The position numbers were made by a program, and so were the translations under genes. The notes beneath the pieces are model-generated. The model saw only the letters and a program-made list of their open reading frames with translations. It did not search any database and had not been told where the DNA came from. From Desulfuromonadales bacterium (GTDB taxonomy: Bacteria; Desulfobacterota; Desulfuromonadia; Desulfuromonadales; JAGXHI01), in NCBI GenBank assembly GCA_024636295.1, contig JAGXHI010000028.1, positions 85,565 to 149,564 on the forward strand: a DNA stretch of 64,000 nt, read 5' to 3'. This document shows, piece by piece, positions 18,385 to 28,350 of the stretch. Within the stretch, counting starts at the first letter, position 1. Each line of letters begins with the position of its first letter.

Positions 18385-19434
18385 TCAGCAAAGCATTTTT
18401 GAATAAAGTTCAATAATCTTTTCAACATAGTCCATTCGTGAAACTTCCCTTTGACTTTCCTTTATTTGGTTATAATTTGCAAGAATCCTGTCTATCTGAT
18501 ACACCAAGTCCTCTACATCCCTGTTCTTGAATAATATGCACTCTCCTGGTCTGTCTACTGAATCGGAGGCGATTGTGGGAATTTTCATCTCAATTGCTTC
18601 TTGAAGAGAAAGGCTGAATCCATCCGTAACAGTTGTCCTCAAAAAAATATCTGAATGGTGCAAATAGGGGATCAATTCTCCGCCTCCAATGATCCACAGT
18701 GTATTTTCTGTGATTCCATAGTTCTCAATTCTTTCCCGAAGCTCTGCATAATATTTTTCGTTTCCGATTTCCGAAAGAACAAGAACCAATCCTAATCCTT
18801 CTTTAGCTTTCAATGCATTCAGTGCTTCAATGCACAGGTCAAATCCGTACAGATCTACGTTGTTCAAAATTGATAGACGTGATGCGTTTGAAATAACAAT
18901 TCTTTTATGTTTTTTCCTGAAATCCATAAACGATTTTCTATAGGCAGGAGCAGAGGTTTTGTTTTCTTGCGGTGATATATACGCTGGAATAATATGTATT
19001 TTCTCTGCCCTGACCCCTATCCCTATCAGCTCATTTTTTGCATTTTCACTGACGGTTATGAAATGCCTTATCCGGCAGAACAACCACTGGTGTACTCTTC
19101 TGGTCAGATGATGTTTGAATGAAGTCCTGATCTTGAAACGGTCCCTGATCCTTTCGTTGTGAATGGTTACTATGGTATTTTTTTTCCATAAACTGATTAC
19201 CGCTGCGATCTCGTAGAAATCATGAAAATGAAGAATTTCCTTTTTCGAAAGAACTGACAATACACGCAGGCCCTTCCAGAAACTTTTCAACGGCTTGATT
19301 TCACTCTGACTTGCCTGGGTCTTTCCCCATATGACAACTTTATAGCTTTTTTGCCTCAGGGCTTCCTCCAGCCTTCGGATATGCACTGAAACCCCTCCAT
19401 AGGGGGGTGGATAGGGTCCGATCAAATTTATCAT
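18385..19434 (-). CDS. GT4-type glycosyltransferase
   Basis: Family 4 glycosyltransferase, 349 residues. N-terminus MINLIGPYPPPYGGVSVHIRRLEEAL with the glycine-rich GGVSVH loop is typical. Then comes LHFHDFYEIAAVISLW, TVSENAKNEL, and the donor half with HHSDIFLRTTVTDGFSLSLQEAIEMKIPTIAS, in which Ser replaces the more usual Phe-Gly of the GFG/GFP motif. Its ATG overlaps the stop of the polymerase-like gene (ATGA), so both are translated together. Specificity unknown. Confidence 0.87.
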   Translation of the reverse strand: MINLIGPYPPPYGGVSVHIRRLEEALRQKSYKVVIWGKTQASQSEIKPLKSFWKGLRVLSVLSKKEILHFHDFYEIAAVISLWKKNTIVTIHNERIRDRFKIRTSFKHHLTRRVHQWLFCRIRHFITVSENAKNELIGIGVRAEKIHIIPAYISPQENKTSAPAYRKSFMDFRKKHKRIVISNASRLSILNNVDLYGFDLCIEALNALKAKEGLGLVLVLSEIGNEKYYAELRERIENYGITENTLWIIGGGELIPYLHHSDIFLRTTVTDGFSLSLQEAIEMKIPTIASDSVDRPGECILFKNRDVEDLVYQIDRILANYNQIKESQREVSRMDYVEKIIELYSKMLC

Positions 19435-20891
19435 TTTTCCACACTCACCGGGCGATGACCAATTCTCACCGCCCCAAAGGTTATGCCTAATACAACTCCG
19501 ACGATATGATTCAGTTTTTCCTGATTTGTGAATAAAGGCTCTGTAATTCCAAACATGAGAAATCCAAGCAATATTAAAGTCAAAGCGATGAATATCGGCT
19601 GTTGAAGCTTATCGTTTGAAAAAATTCCCTTTACCGCAGAAAAAAATGGAATAAGAAAAATTCCCAAAAACCCTGTCAATCCGATAAATCCGGTTTTTAT
19701 TAATATTGAGAGATAGATATTGTGAGCATTAGCAAAATAAAGATTTTTTGTTGCCATCAGGAGTCCAAGGAAGTTCTCCCAATACAATCCGATTCCCAAT
19801 GGATAACTTACCGATAAATTAATGACGGTTTTCCATATCTGAAATCTGACATCTTCCGAATGTTGCAAAAAAAAGCGCATAAATGTTTTATGGATATTCC
19901 TAAAAAGCAAATCATCTGTCATGAAATTGATCAGATAAAACAGTAAAATACCTGCCGCCGAAAGGACAACCAGATTGAAAAGTTTTTTGATTTTAGTCAA
20001 ATGAAATAGAATGACCAAAGACAGGATGAAACCCAACAGTGCGACGCCCATTCTGCTTCCGGAAAGCAATAGGGAGAAAAACATCAGGTTGGATGCAACA
20101 AGTACGATCAATTTGGACTTTTTACTAATAATTTTTGAAAACAAAAGGATAACTGAGGGAGGTATCAACATGACGTAAAAGGCAGCCATGGTATTAGGAT
20201 TCCTAAAGAAGCTGCCATATCTCCAATTACGCTCTTGCGTAAGGTCCAGACCTTTATCCAGGCTCAAGTGTCGAATCCCCTCAAAGGACTGTCCGGTGTA
20301 TAAAGAATAAAAATGGCCCATTGCCACCAGACCACCAAAAGCAATCAGCGCGATCAGAAATAATTTCAGATTTATCTTCCTGAACACAGCTAGATATCCA
20401 AGGTAAAAAAATCCGAAAAATTCCAAATAATACGTTTGCAGGCAGTTAATCTCATTTGAGTATTTGGTGAACAGGAAGGAGCCAATATAAGCTGATAAAA
20501 TTGCACTTGTAATAAAAATAATCCAGAATAATAAATATATGTCAAGTTTTGGCACCTTTTCTTTAAAAATCAATTCGTATGCAAGAATACAAATTAAAAG
20601 GATTAGGCTCACATTGAAGGAGAATCCGCCAAGTTTTTCATCGAACCAGTTTCTGAAGATAAAAATATCATCAACAACTAGAATTACGCCGAATATTAAG
20701 GCGATTTTTATAATAAAATTTCTGGTTTTTATTATTGGATAGACTAAAAATGGAGCAACTGTTAAATACATTGTCCACTTGAGGCTCCTGTTCATCATAA
20801 AATTGAGCGCAAAAGCAAACATAAATGCCATAGATGCAGTCATGGCATATACAAGCAAATCATTAAAGCTTTGAAGTTTTTCGCTCTTCAT
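19431..20891 (-). CDS. O-antigen polymerase/ligase family membrane protein (Wzy or WaaL type)
   Basis: Polytopic membrane protein of 486 residues with about 11-12 hydrophobic segments and a large periplasmic loop between residues ~190 and ~240 and again ~330-390, the layout of the O-antigen ligase/Wzy family. The block FFSLLLSGSRMGVALLGFILSLVILF contains the conserved SRxG motif of the Wzy_C region, and FANAHNIYLSILIKTGFIGL holds the characteristic H-N pair. The chosen ATG is at 20891; a TTG six bases upstream is possible. Ten bases separate it from the upstream beta-helix lyase gene. Polymerase is favoured over ligase because a flippase lies in the same run and no other Wzy is seen. Confidence 0.85.
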   Translation of the reverse strand: MKSEKLQSFNDLLVYAMTASMAFMFAFALNFMMNRSLKWTMYLTVAPFLVYPIIKTRNFIIKIALIFGVILVVDDIFIFRNWFDEKLGGFSFNVSLILLICILAYELIFKEKVPKLDIYLLFWIIFITSAILSAYIGSFLFTKYSNEINCLQTYYLEFFGFFYLGYLAVFRKINLKLFLIALIAFGGLVAMGHFYSLYTGQSFEGIRHLSLDKGLDLTQERNWRYGSFFRNPNTMAAFYVMLIPPSVILLFSKIISKKSKLIVLVASNLMFFSLLLSGSRMGVALLGFILSLVILFHLTKIKKLFNLVVLSAAGILLFYLINFMTDDLLFRNIHKTFMRFFLQHSEDVRFQIWKTVINLSVSYPLGIGLYWENFLGLLMATKNLYFANAHNIYLSILIKTGFIGLTGFLGIFLIPFFSAVKGIFSNDKLQQPIFIALTLILLGFLMFGITEPLFTNQEKLNHIVGVVLGITFGAVRIGHRPVSVEK

Positions 20892-20901
20892 TATCAATGT
20901 T

Positions 20902-22263
20902 TTACCTGCTCAAACCAATGGCCATCCGATGCAGCAATTCTTCAATATTTGTATACCCATCTCCATTGTTATCTCCATTCGGGTCTTCTGGAATAACAAA
21001 TTTTCTGTAGGTTTTCGCAAGATCCGGCCATCCCCCAACCTCATCTTGAGAATCAATAATTTTGCCGATCCGATCGTTTACATCTTTAATTATTCTTGCA
21101 TCCACAGGATCTCGTTCTGATGGTCTGGATCCGGCGTTACTCAGCACCCGGTTTTTCACACCCGTGACCTGTCTAACCGACAATCCATCCAGAGGAATGG
21201 GCGAAATGTTCGCTTCCAGGGAAGGTTGAACGCTTGCAAATATCGGCTTATCAGCTTCACCGAAAATGAGATTATCAAACTGATAAATCTCGGTGCCTGG
21301 TTCTATTCCTTTGCCTACAGCAATCCCGATGTTGGCTGCACTTTTTTGGCTATTTAGAAAAAGATTACCCAGGAAAGCCATTTTGTTGGCGCCCAGATCT
21401 GCTTTATCCGATCCGACTGTCATAAAATTGCCGTTCCCGGTGCCATAAACCAGATTGTTTATGATAGCTGCAGATACTCCGCCCTTGCTGAAAGGATTTC
21501 GGGTGTAGTTATGGGCAAAGAGATTTCCTATGACTGCCACGTTCTTGCTGCCATCGCCTATTAGGAAGCCCTTCGAATGGGCTCCTTTGGGATGAATCGA
21601 ATAATGAAGACCTTCGCTGATGATGGAGTTGCTGACGGTGATATCACGCACCACCTCAGGCTCAGGCCAGGTGTCTATGTTCTCGTCCACCGCCCAACTG
21701 GCGGAGATATGATCGATGACAATATTGTAGGATGGTCCACGGATCGATATGGCATCTCTGGCATCGGGGCGCGGCCCTCTGGAGTTGTCTCCGGGGCGAA
21801 TGGCCAGATGCTGGATCAGGACATCGTGGGTTTTAATACGGAAACCGGCACCTCTTATCGTGATCCCCGGCCACGGTGCTGTCTGTCCTGCGATTGTGCA
21901 ATAGGGATCAGTCAGATAGAGAAAACTTCCGTCTCCCCCATTTTGGTTGTACGTGAGGTCTATGATTCCCCCCACTTCAAAGACGATAATCCGGCGCCCG
22001 GGAGTTCTGATGGCCTCTCTCAGGGATCCGGCCCCGTAGGCGTTCAGGTTGGTGATTTTGATGACCTTCCCGCCACGTCCCGCGGGCGTTGTGATGCCAT
22101 ACCCCTCGGCCCCCGGGAAAACTGGCAATGAACCACCGAATATGAGTGTCGGGACGAAAAGAAAAATAGAGGCAATTACCCCAATGATTTTAAGACTCGA
22201 AACAAAAATAAGGCAAACTCCCTTCCAAGTTTGGGGACATGCAGGCCGCGAACAGTCCCTCAC
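20902..22263 (-). CDS. secreted pectate-lyase-like beta-helix protein (copy 1, shortest)
   Basis: Secreted right-handed beta-helix protein of the PL1-like pectate lyase group, 453 residues. A GTG start at 22263 is the first possible; a TGA lies three codons upstream. An N-terminal hydrophobic segment (IIGVIASIFLFVPTLIFG) acts as signal or anchor. The lyase core runs from PVFPGAEGYGITTPAGRGG through TVSNSIISEGL, with the diagnostic VIDHISASWAVDENIDTW block. The C-terminus has a calcium-loop-like DPNGDNNGDGYTNIEELLH. It lacks the FN3 and Ig modules of the three paralogues at 22364, 24631 and 30328 and is the most diverged. It may trim or bind the polysaccharide made by this locus; catalytic activity is not proven. 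Confidence 0.87.
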   Translation of the reverse strand: MRDCSRPACPQTWKGVCLIFVSSLKIIGVIASIFLFVPTLIFGGSLPVFPGAEGYGITTPAGRGGKVIKITNLNAYGAGSLREAIRTPGRRIIVFEVGGIIDLTYNQNGGDGSFLYLTDPYCTIAGQTAPWPGITIRGAGFRIKTHDVLIQHLAIRPGDNSRGPRPDARDAISIRGPSYNIVIDHISASWAVDENIDTWPEPEVVRDITVSNSIISEGLHYSIHPKGAHSKGFLIGDGSKNVAVIGNLFAHNYTRNPFSKGGVSAAIINNLVYGTGNGNFMTVGSDKADLGANKMAFLGNLFLNSQKSAANIGIAVGKGIEPGTEIYQFDNLIFGEADKPIFASVQPSLEANISPIPLDGLSVRQVTGVKNRVLSNAGSRPSERDPVDARIIKDVNDRIGKIIDSQDEVGGWPDLAKTYRKFVIPEDPNGDNNGDGYTNIEELLHRMAIGLSR

Positions 22264-22363
22264 CCTGACTCAAACGCAGATGTTCAATCATCAGGACCTA
22301 TGCAGGAATTGTATCCGAATTCTTTCCGCTAGCAAGAAGCAGGACCGGTTTCCTTAATCTGCC

Positions 22364-24331
22364 TTATTCGGCAATTTCCATTTTGGCTGCCCTCTGGTGC
22401 AGAAGTTCTTCAATATTTGAATATCCGTCTCCATCATCATCACCGTTTGGATTAGATGGTATCGGAAAATATTCATAGGTTTGCTTCACTTGAGGCCAGC
22501 CACCCACCTGATCCTGGCTGTCGATGATGCGGCCAGTCCGGCTCTTCACCTCATTCACAATCCGGCTGTCCACCAAATCACGCTCTGCAGGTCTCGAACC
22601 CGACCTTTTAAATACCCATTCTTCTAAGAATTCGACACGCTTGACTGAAATACCGCTGGTATTCACAGGCGAAGTGCTTACCTCTATTGATGACAATGTG
22701 GGAATGCTGTCAAAGGTGAGGCCTCGAACCCCATCCGCAAAAGCATTGTCCCTGTGGTAAATTGCAGTCCCTGATTCCAGGCCATTCCCGAAAGCAATGC
22801 CGATATTCGCCGTGGTGTTCGGCCCCTTGATGAACAAATTACCGATAAACGCCTCTTTATTAGGACCAAGGCCGGAGTTGTCGGATCCTCCAATCATGAA
22901 ATTATATCGGCCGGGATTGTACACAACGTTATTGACAATGGCTGCCGATACACCCCCTTTACTCTGTGGATTGCGGAAGTCGTTGTGCGCAAAAAGGTTT
23001 CCGATAACCGCCACGTTCTTGCTGCCGTCACCTATCAGAAAACCCTTTGAATGCGCCCCTTCGGGGTGGATCGACCGGTTGAGTCCTTCGCTGATGATGG
23101 AGTTGCTGACAGTGATATCGCGCACCACCTCGGGCTCAGGCCAGGTGTCCAGGTTTTCATCCACCCCCCAACTGGCAGAGACATGATCGATGACCACATT
23201 GTAGGATGGTCCACGGATCGATATGGCATCCCTGGCATCAGGGCGTGGCCCCCTGGACTTGTCTCCAGGGCGAATGGCCAGGTGCTGGATCAGCACATCG
23301 TGGGTTTTGATGCGAAAGCCGGCTCCCTTGAGCGTGACTCCTGGATACGGCGCGGTGTGTCCTGCGATGGTGCAGTAAGGTTCGGTCAGATAGAGAAAAC
23401 TGCCGTCCCCCCCCCTTTGGTTGTATGTCAGGTCGATGATCCCTCCCACTTCAAAGATGATGATCCGCCTTCCGGGAGTGCTTATTGCCTCTCTCAGAGA
23501 CCCGGGGCCGTAAGCGTTCAGGTTCGTCACCTTGATGATCTTCCCACCTCGTCCCGCAGGGGTGGTGATTCCGAATCCCTCCGCCCCAGGAAATACAGGG
23601 AGACCATTAACAATATAGTTGGAAGGAATATTGACGGAAATCTGTACAATAGAGGAGCGGGCGCTATTGCCGGAGGCATCGTAACCTATGGCATACAGCT
23701 CATGAATTCCGTTGTCTTCCACCGAAAGATCCAAAATGTTCTCGAAGGGGACGCTCGCATCGGCACCGATCATTTCCGAATTTCGGTAGAATTCCACCGA
23801 GGCGACCGACTGATCGTCCGTTGCCTCGGCGGCAATTCTAAGTTCCTGACTCCCACTGATGACTGTTCCATCAGCGGGGGTCGTAAAGGAGACGTTGGGA
23901 GGAGTTCTGTCCGAGGGAGCAGAGATAGGCGCTAAAAGAGGCGTCGCATAATCCACATTGGAGTAATCGGAGTAAGAAACCTGTGTGCCAAATTTTTGGA
24001 ATGCACGCACACGATAATAATGGGTTCCCGGGAAGAGTATCGTTTCCGAAAAACTGCGGGATTCGGGTCCATCGCGAAAAATTTCGCGAAATTCATTTTC
24101 GCTGGCTAAACTCCTTTCCAGACTGAATCCAGTGATTCCCTGCCCCGAATGCTTCCACTCAACCTTAATTTGAGCTGGCAAAATAGCCTCCCCCTTCAAA
24201 GAAAAGGGAGCTTCCATCTTTCCATTGGATTCATCTCCATTGGATCCGCAACCAAAAAGAAACAATAGAGCCCAAATTACGGAAGCAAAATTATGTTTAA
24301 TTAATTTTTGCCTACAGTAAATTGCCTTCAT
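22364..24331 (-). CDS. pectate-lyase-like lipoprotein with FN3 and Ig-like modules (copy 2)
   Basis: Predicted lipoprotein of 655 residues: signal ending in LLFLFGC with Cys28 as lipid site. Then one FN3-like domain (about 40-130, containing ITGFSLERSLASENEF and YYRVRAFQKFG), one Ig-like domain (about 145-235, VSFTTPADGTVISGSQELRI to YAIGYDASGNSARSS), then the beta-helix lyase core starting PVFPGAEGFGITTPAGRGG and containing VIDHVSASWGVDENLDTW. The C-terminus is NPNGDDDGDGYSNIEELLH, a Ca-loop-like tail. Core DNA is nearly identical to the copies at 24631 and 30328 over long stretches. Anchoring by lipid suggests action at the outer membrane or surface on the exported glycan. The ribosome site is weak (GAAGG far upstream). 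Confidence 0.87.
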   Translation of the reverse strand: MKAIYCRQKLIKHNFASVIWALLFLFGCGSNGDESNGKMEAPFSLKGEAILPAQIKVEWKHSGQGITGFSLERSLASENEFREIFRDGPESRSFSETILFPGTHYYRVRAFQKFGTQVSYSDYSNVDYATPLLAPISAPSDRTPPNVSFTTPADGTVISGSQELRIAAEATDDQSVASVEFYRNSEMIGADASVPFENILDLSVEDNGIHELYAIGYDASGNSARSSIVQISVNIPSNYIVNGLPVFPGAEGFGITTPAGRGGKIIKVTNLNAYGPGSLREAISTPGRRIIIFEVGGIIDLTYNQRGGDGSFLYLTEPYCTIAGHTAPYPGVTLKGAGFRIKTHDVLIQHLAIRPGDKSRGPRPDARDAISIRGPSYNVVIDHVSASWGVDENLDTWPEPEVVRDITVSNSIISEGLNRSIHPEGAHSKGFLIGDGSKNVAVIGNLFAHNDFRNPQSKGGVSAAIVNNVVYNPGRYNFMIGGSDNSGLGPNKEAFIGNLFIKGPNTTANIGIAFGNGLESGTAIYHRDNAFADGVRGLTFDSIPTLSSIEVSTSPVNTSGISVKRVEFLEEWVFKRSGSRPAERDLVDSRIVNEVKSRTGRIIDSQDQVGGWPQVKQTYEYFPIPSNPNGDDDGDGYSNIEELLHQRAAKMEIAE

Positions 24332-24566
24332 TTTTTTTCTATGCCTTCATCCAATCAGAATGATGAAATCTCTAATCAGACGTTATTGTGCGTCACGGTG
24401 ATGGTGGGAGGATATCCCAGCCAAAAGTATTCGAAAATTAGCAGAAAAATTTGCCTGCACTTTCCAAAATTGCTGCAAAGGGCTGTCAAGATTAGCTTTC
24501 TTTTAGCAGGAATTAGGAGAAATTCAAGGGAGGAGATGTATCAGGGAGAAACGTTAGTCGCATTGG

Positions 24567-24595
24567 AAAAGGCAGCCCTTTAGGAGGCTGCCTTT
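24567..24595 (-). terminator. intrinsic terminator after lyase copy 3
   Basis: A perfect 10-bp stem AAAGGCAGCC / GGCTGCCTTT with an 8-base loop lies 36 bases past the stop of the 24631 gene; on the minus strand it runs into TTTTCC. The T-run is short, so efficiency is uncertain. Confidence 0.65.
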
Positions 24596-24630
24596 CCTGG
24601 AATTTTAGATAAAGGAGATGATTCCGATCG

Positions 24631-26883
24631 TTAGTTTTCTAAATCAGCTGCTCTTTGATGCAGGAGTTCTTCGATGTTTGTATATCCGTCCCCATCATCA
24701 TCCCCGTTAGGATTGGACGGAATCGTGAAAGGCTTATTAGTCTGAGACAGGTTGGGCCAGCCTCCCACCTGATTCTGACTGTCGATGATCAGACCCGTTC
24801 GGCTCTTTACCTCACTCACAATCCGTCTGTCCACGACGTCGCGCTCCCTGGGCCTGCTGCCGGCATAATTTAAAACCCAGGATTCCATCGTTGAAGCAAC
24901 GCCAACGAAAATTCCACTTACGTCGACTGGTGGATTACTCGCCTCAATAGTATACAGGGGCGGAACACTGGCGAATGGCCGGTCCGTCACTCCATCGGCG
25001 AAGGCATTATCATCGTGATAAATTGCCGTTCCCGATTCCAGGCCGTTACCGATTGCAATGCCGATGTCAGCCGTGGTATTCGGGCCCTTGATAAACAGAT
25101 TGCCCATAAACGCCTCTTTATTCGGACCCAGGCCGCTTCTGTCAGTCGATACGATCATGAAGTTGTACCGGCCAGGATTGTATACGACATTGTTGACGAT
25201 CGCTGCCGACACCCCCCCTTTGCTCTGGGGATTGCGGAAATCGTTATGTGCAAAGAGGTTTCCGATGACCGCTACATTCTGGCTGCCGTCACCGATCAGA
25301 AAACCTTTCGAGTGGGCTCCTTCGGGGTGAATCGACCGGTTGAGCCCCTCGCTGATGATGGAGTTGCTGACAGTGATGTCGCGCACCACTTCGGGCTCAG
25401 GCCAGGTGTCCAGGTTCTCATCCACCCCCCAACTGGCCGAGACATGGTCGATGACCACATTGTAGGATGGCCCCCGAATCGCAATTGCATCCCGGGCATC
25501 GGGGCGCGGCCCGCTTGGGTGGTCTCCGGGGCGAATGGCCAAATGCTGAATCAGCACATCGTGGGTCTTGATGCGCAATCCCGCCCCCTTGATCGTGATC
25601 CCCGGAGAGGGAGCCGTCTGTCCAGCGATGGTGACATAGGGTTCCGTCAGGTAGAGAAAGCTCCCATTTCCGCCGCTTTCATTGTATGTAAGGTCGATGA
25701 TTCCCCCCACTTCAAAAACGATGATCCGAGATCCTGAAGTGCTAATGGCTTCTCGCAGAGATCCCGGGCCGTAAGCGTTCAGGTTAGTCACCTTGATGAT
25801 CTTTCCCCCACGTCCCGCAGGGGTGGTGATGCCGTATCCCTCCGCACCCGGAAAAACAGACAGAGGACCGTCGGTGTAGGGGGTGGACTCGTTCTGTGTC
25901 TGAGCACAGACCTGGTTTGAAACCGGGACGTAATCCGGGTCGGCCTGGAGCCACCGGGCTTGGATCTGGAAACAGTGCTCGCCCGAGGTGAGTCCCGAAA
26001 TGGTCCCCGAGAGCTGATCGGTCCGATGCGTGGCTCCCGTATCCACCCCGTCGATGAAGAAATCGTAGCCTCCAGAGGGAATACCATAGGCAGACTCGGG
26101 AAGAGACCACTGAAGATGAAAATCGCTTCCCTGGATCTGAACCGCATCCAGGACCGGAGTCGTATACTCAGCGGTTGTCTTCGATACGATATCCACGGAA
26201 ACATGCAAAGAAGAGGAGCGACCACTGTTGCCGGAGGCATCGTACGCAACGGCATACAATTCATGGAGGCCATTGTCCGCCTCGGAAATGCCTAAGACTG
26301 CCTCGTAAGGAGCGCTTGCATCGACGCCGATTATTTCGGAATCCATGTAGAATTCCACCGAGGCAACCGACTGATCGTCCGTCGCGTCGGCACCAAAGCG
26401 AATTTCTTGGGCGCTGCTGATGACCGTTCCTTCAGTGGGGACAGTGAGGGAAATCTCGGGAGGAGTCTCATCCAAGATTTCCGGTTTGGAGGAAGCGGTT
26501 GGGGTGGCATCATCCACGTTCGAGTAATCGGAATAGCCAACATGTTTTCCTCGCTGCTGGAAAGCACGGATCCGATAATAATGTTTCTGGACGGACAGAA
26601 CGGCTTCGAGGTGCTCACGAGCGTCGACTCCCAATTGGACAATTTCGTGAAAATTGTTTCCGTCCAGGCTTCTTTCAAGGGAAAATCCATTAATATCCGT
26701 TCCAGTTTGCTTCCATTCAATTCGAACCCGGTTTTCCGAAACAACTGTTGCTGCGAGAGACTCGGGAGAATTGATGGATGAGAATTTCGGCGCTGCACCA
26801 GCCCCTGGTCCACATGCTAAAAAAAGAAACTGCACCAGAAACATTAGATAAAATAAATTTTTCTTCCTTGTGACCAATACCAT
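24631..26883 (-). CDS. pectate-lyase-like lipoprotein with two FN3-like and one Ig-like modules (copy 3)
   Basis: Predicted lipoprotein of 750 residues; signal with lipobox FLFLAC and Cys24. Modules in order: FN3-like (about 45-135, INGFSLERSLDGNNFHEIV), Ig-like (about 140-235, ISLTVPTEGTVISSAQEIRF), a second FN3-like insert absent from copy 2 (about 245-335, VQIQGSDFHLQWSLPESAYG), then the beta-helix lyase core from SVFPGAEGYGITTPAGRGG with VIDHVSASWGVDENLDTW, and a C-terminal NPNGDDDGDGYTNIEELLH. An AGGAG site precedes the ATG. It is the closest relative of copies 2 and 4. A terminator-like hairpin follows. Same inferred role in cutting, trimming or holding the surface polysaccharide. Confidence 0.88.
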   Translation of the reverse strand: MVLVTRKKNLFYLMFLVQFLFLACGPGAGAAPKFSSINSPESLAATVVSENRVRIEWKQTGTDINGFSLERSLDGNNFHEIVQLGVDAREHLEAVLSVQKHYYRIRAFQQRGKHVGYSDYSNVDDATPTASSKPEILDETPPEISLTVPTEGTVISSAQEIRFGADATDDQSVASVEFYMDSEIIGVDASAPYEAVLGISEADNGLHELYAVAYDASGNSGRSSSLHVSVDIVSKTTAEYTTPVLDAVQIQGSDFHLQWSLPESAYGIPSGGYDFFIDGVDTGATHRTDQLSGTISGLTSGEHCFQIQARWLQADPDYVPVSNQVCAQTQNESTPYTDGPLSVFPGAEGYGITTPAGRGGKIIKVTNLNAYGPGSLREAISTSGSRIIVFEVGGIIDLTYNESGGNGSFLYLTEPYVTIAGQTAPSPGITIKGAGLRIKTHDVLIQHLAIRPGDHPSGPRPDARDAIAIRGPSYNVVIDHVSASWGVDENLDTWPEPEVVRDITVSNSIISEGLNRSIHPEGAHSKGFLIGDGSQNVAVIGNLFAHNDFRNPQSKGGVSAAIVNNVVYNPGRYNFMIVSTDRSGLGPNKEAFMGNLFIKGPNTTADIGIAIGNGLESGTAIYHDDNAFADGVTDRPFASVPPLYTIEASNPPVDVSGIFVGVASTMESWVLNYAGSRPRERDVVDRRIVSEVKSRTGLIIDSQNQVGGWPNLSQTNKPFTIPSNPNGDDDGDGYTNIEELLHQRAADLEN

Positions 26884-27656
26884 AGAAGACTCCTCTGAAT
26901 AATGATAGATCCGCTTTCGGCCAAACCATGAAGTTCAAAAATTCCACCCTATTTCTTACCTATTTTCATCAGTTATACCCTCACACTTTGAGCAATACAT
27001 GTGCCATTCATGCTTATCTAAACCTTTTATAACAAGAATTTTTCTTTTCAGTTAGTCAAATGAAATAAATTGAATTTTCATTTAGAACAACCCTGAAAAT
27101 TTTGAGAATAAGAGTTCGAATTAGGATTAGAAAACCTAAAGAATTATTTAAACTTGCACTTCAGAAAAAAAAGTTATTCGGCAACCCGCAATAAATTGTT
27201 GCACCACAACAACAACATGGAAAATCTGCTACACTATTCCTTTTGTTTTCATGACTTTTTGATTTAAACAGGAGGGGTTCTGAAGTGACTTTTAGAAGGG
27301 AAACATCTCATCAACGTTAGCAAGATCTAGGGAAGGGGAAGGGTCGGTAGGATAATTAAATTGATTTATGGATGCCGCAACTGACAGAACGCAGTGGTAG
27401 TGTAAAGTACGTTATCAACGCAGTTGCTTGCTCTTGACCCGGCTTCAGGGGAAGCTTACGAAGAGAAACTTAGACTCGCCGTCCAGATGCATGGAATAAT
27501 CTGAGAGGATATTTGTTTATACGCGGAAGCCCTGCTGTGAAATCATGGGGCTGGAAAATGCTGGGGAGGAAAAAAGAGAAATAGAAAAGGCTCTAGCCTA
27601 ATACAGATGTTATCGATTTCTCTTGCAGTTAAGACAATACAATTTACAGTCTTCGC
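26884..27656. other. long intergenic stretch, no gene recognised
   Basis: These 773 bases between lyase copy 3 and the PIG-L deacetylase gene contain many stops in all frames and no RNA gene that I recognise. The part at 26950-27260 is strongly AT-rich and probably holds the promoter of copy 3. I see no transposase remnant or clear repeat. Confidence 0.4.
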
Positions 27657-28340
27657 TTAATATATTTTCCGAACGAGTATAAATGCCTCCGCTGCTGCTA
27701 TACCCACTGAACACCCGCGAAACTTTGCCAGTGCCTCAACTCCTTCCAAGGAACGAGCATCAGGAAATTCGCGGATCTGGCTTTGATACTTGGAAAGAGC
27801 CTGGAGCTTTTTTCGCAGGTTCTCTCCGGAAATATCTATGTAAGCATTAGGCAAAAAACCACCTTCCTGCTGGTGAATGTTCCAATGTGTCTCTGAAAGT
27901 GTCTCATACATGTAAATTTCCCTGATCATTTTTCCCACTTCCTTAATCGGTCGCCACGCGACATTTGCAGCATAGACAATCTCTCTGTGATCACGATGCA
28001 GGTCATAAAGGAAGGGGATAAAAAGAATTTCGGGTTGAATTTCTTCAATGGCCATTCCAACTATCCTATTCACCTCATAAACTGGCTTATCCGGAACCAA
28101 AACAGCCGGCAACTCCTTAAAAAGTGTATCTTCGACACCTAATATTCTGTGCGCTTCCAGAGCTTCGGATCGAATCAAAGACCAATGTTCTTTGGGCCAA
28201 ATCGGATGGGGAGATTCACCATGCCCCGTCAATACTGCCACAAAGACCTTGTGACCCTCTGAGCTGAAACGTGCTATGGATCCGCCTACCCCCAGAACCT
28301 CGTCATCGGCGTGTGGAGCAATAATCAAAATTCGGGACAT
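27657..28340 (-). CDS. PIG-L/LmbE-family N-deacetylase
   Basis: Zinc-dependent deacetylase of the PIG-L/LmbE family, 227 residues. The metal site is visible: N-terminal ILIIAPHADDEVLGVGGSIA (PHxDDE) and the third ligand region FLYDLHRDHREIVYAA (HxDH). Members remove acetyl groups from GlcNAc-type sugars in PI, mycothiol, bacillithiol or teicoplanin-like compounds. Here it lies ten bases after a sugar-formyltransferase gene, so a logical sequence is removal of N-acetyl from a glycan precursor followed by re-acylation with formyl. That order is inference. It is the last gene of the short run PGT, formyltransferase, deacetylase. Confidence 0.9.
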   Translation of the reverse strand: MSRILIIAPHADDEVLGVGGSIARFSSEGHKVFVAVLTGHGESPHPIWPKEHWSLIRSEALEAHRILGVEDTLFKELPAVLVPDKPVYEVNRIVGMAIEEIQPEILFIPFLYDLHRDHREIVYAANVAWRPIKEVGKMIREIYMYETLSETHWNIHQQEGGFLPNAYIDISGENLRKKLQALSKYQSQIREFPDARSLEGVEALAKFRGCSVGIAAAEAFILVRKIY

Positions 28341-28350
28341 AGGGTACCTT

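Noticed and set aside
23051-23935. 294-codon plus-strand open frame
   Set aside because: Antisense to lyase copy 2; parallel shadows occur at the same place in copies 3 and 4 because the cores are nearly identical.
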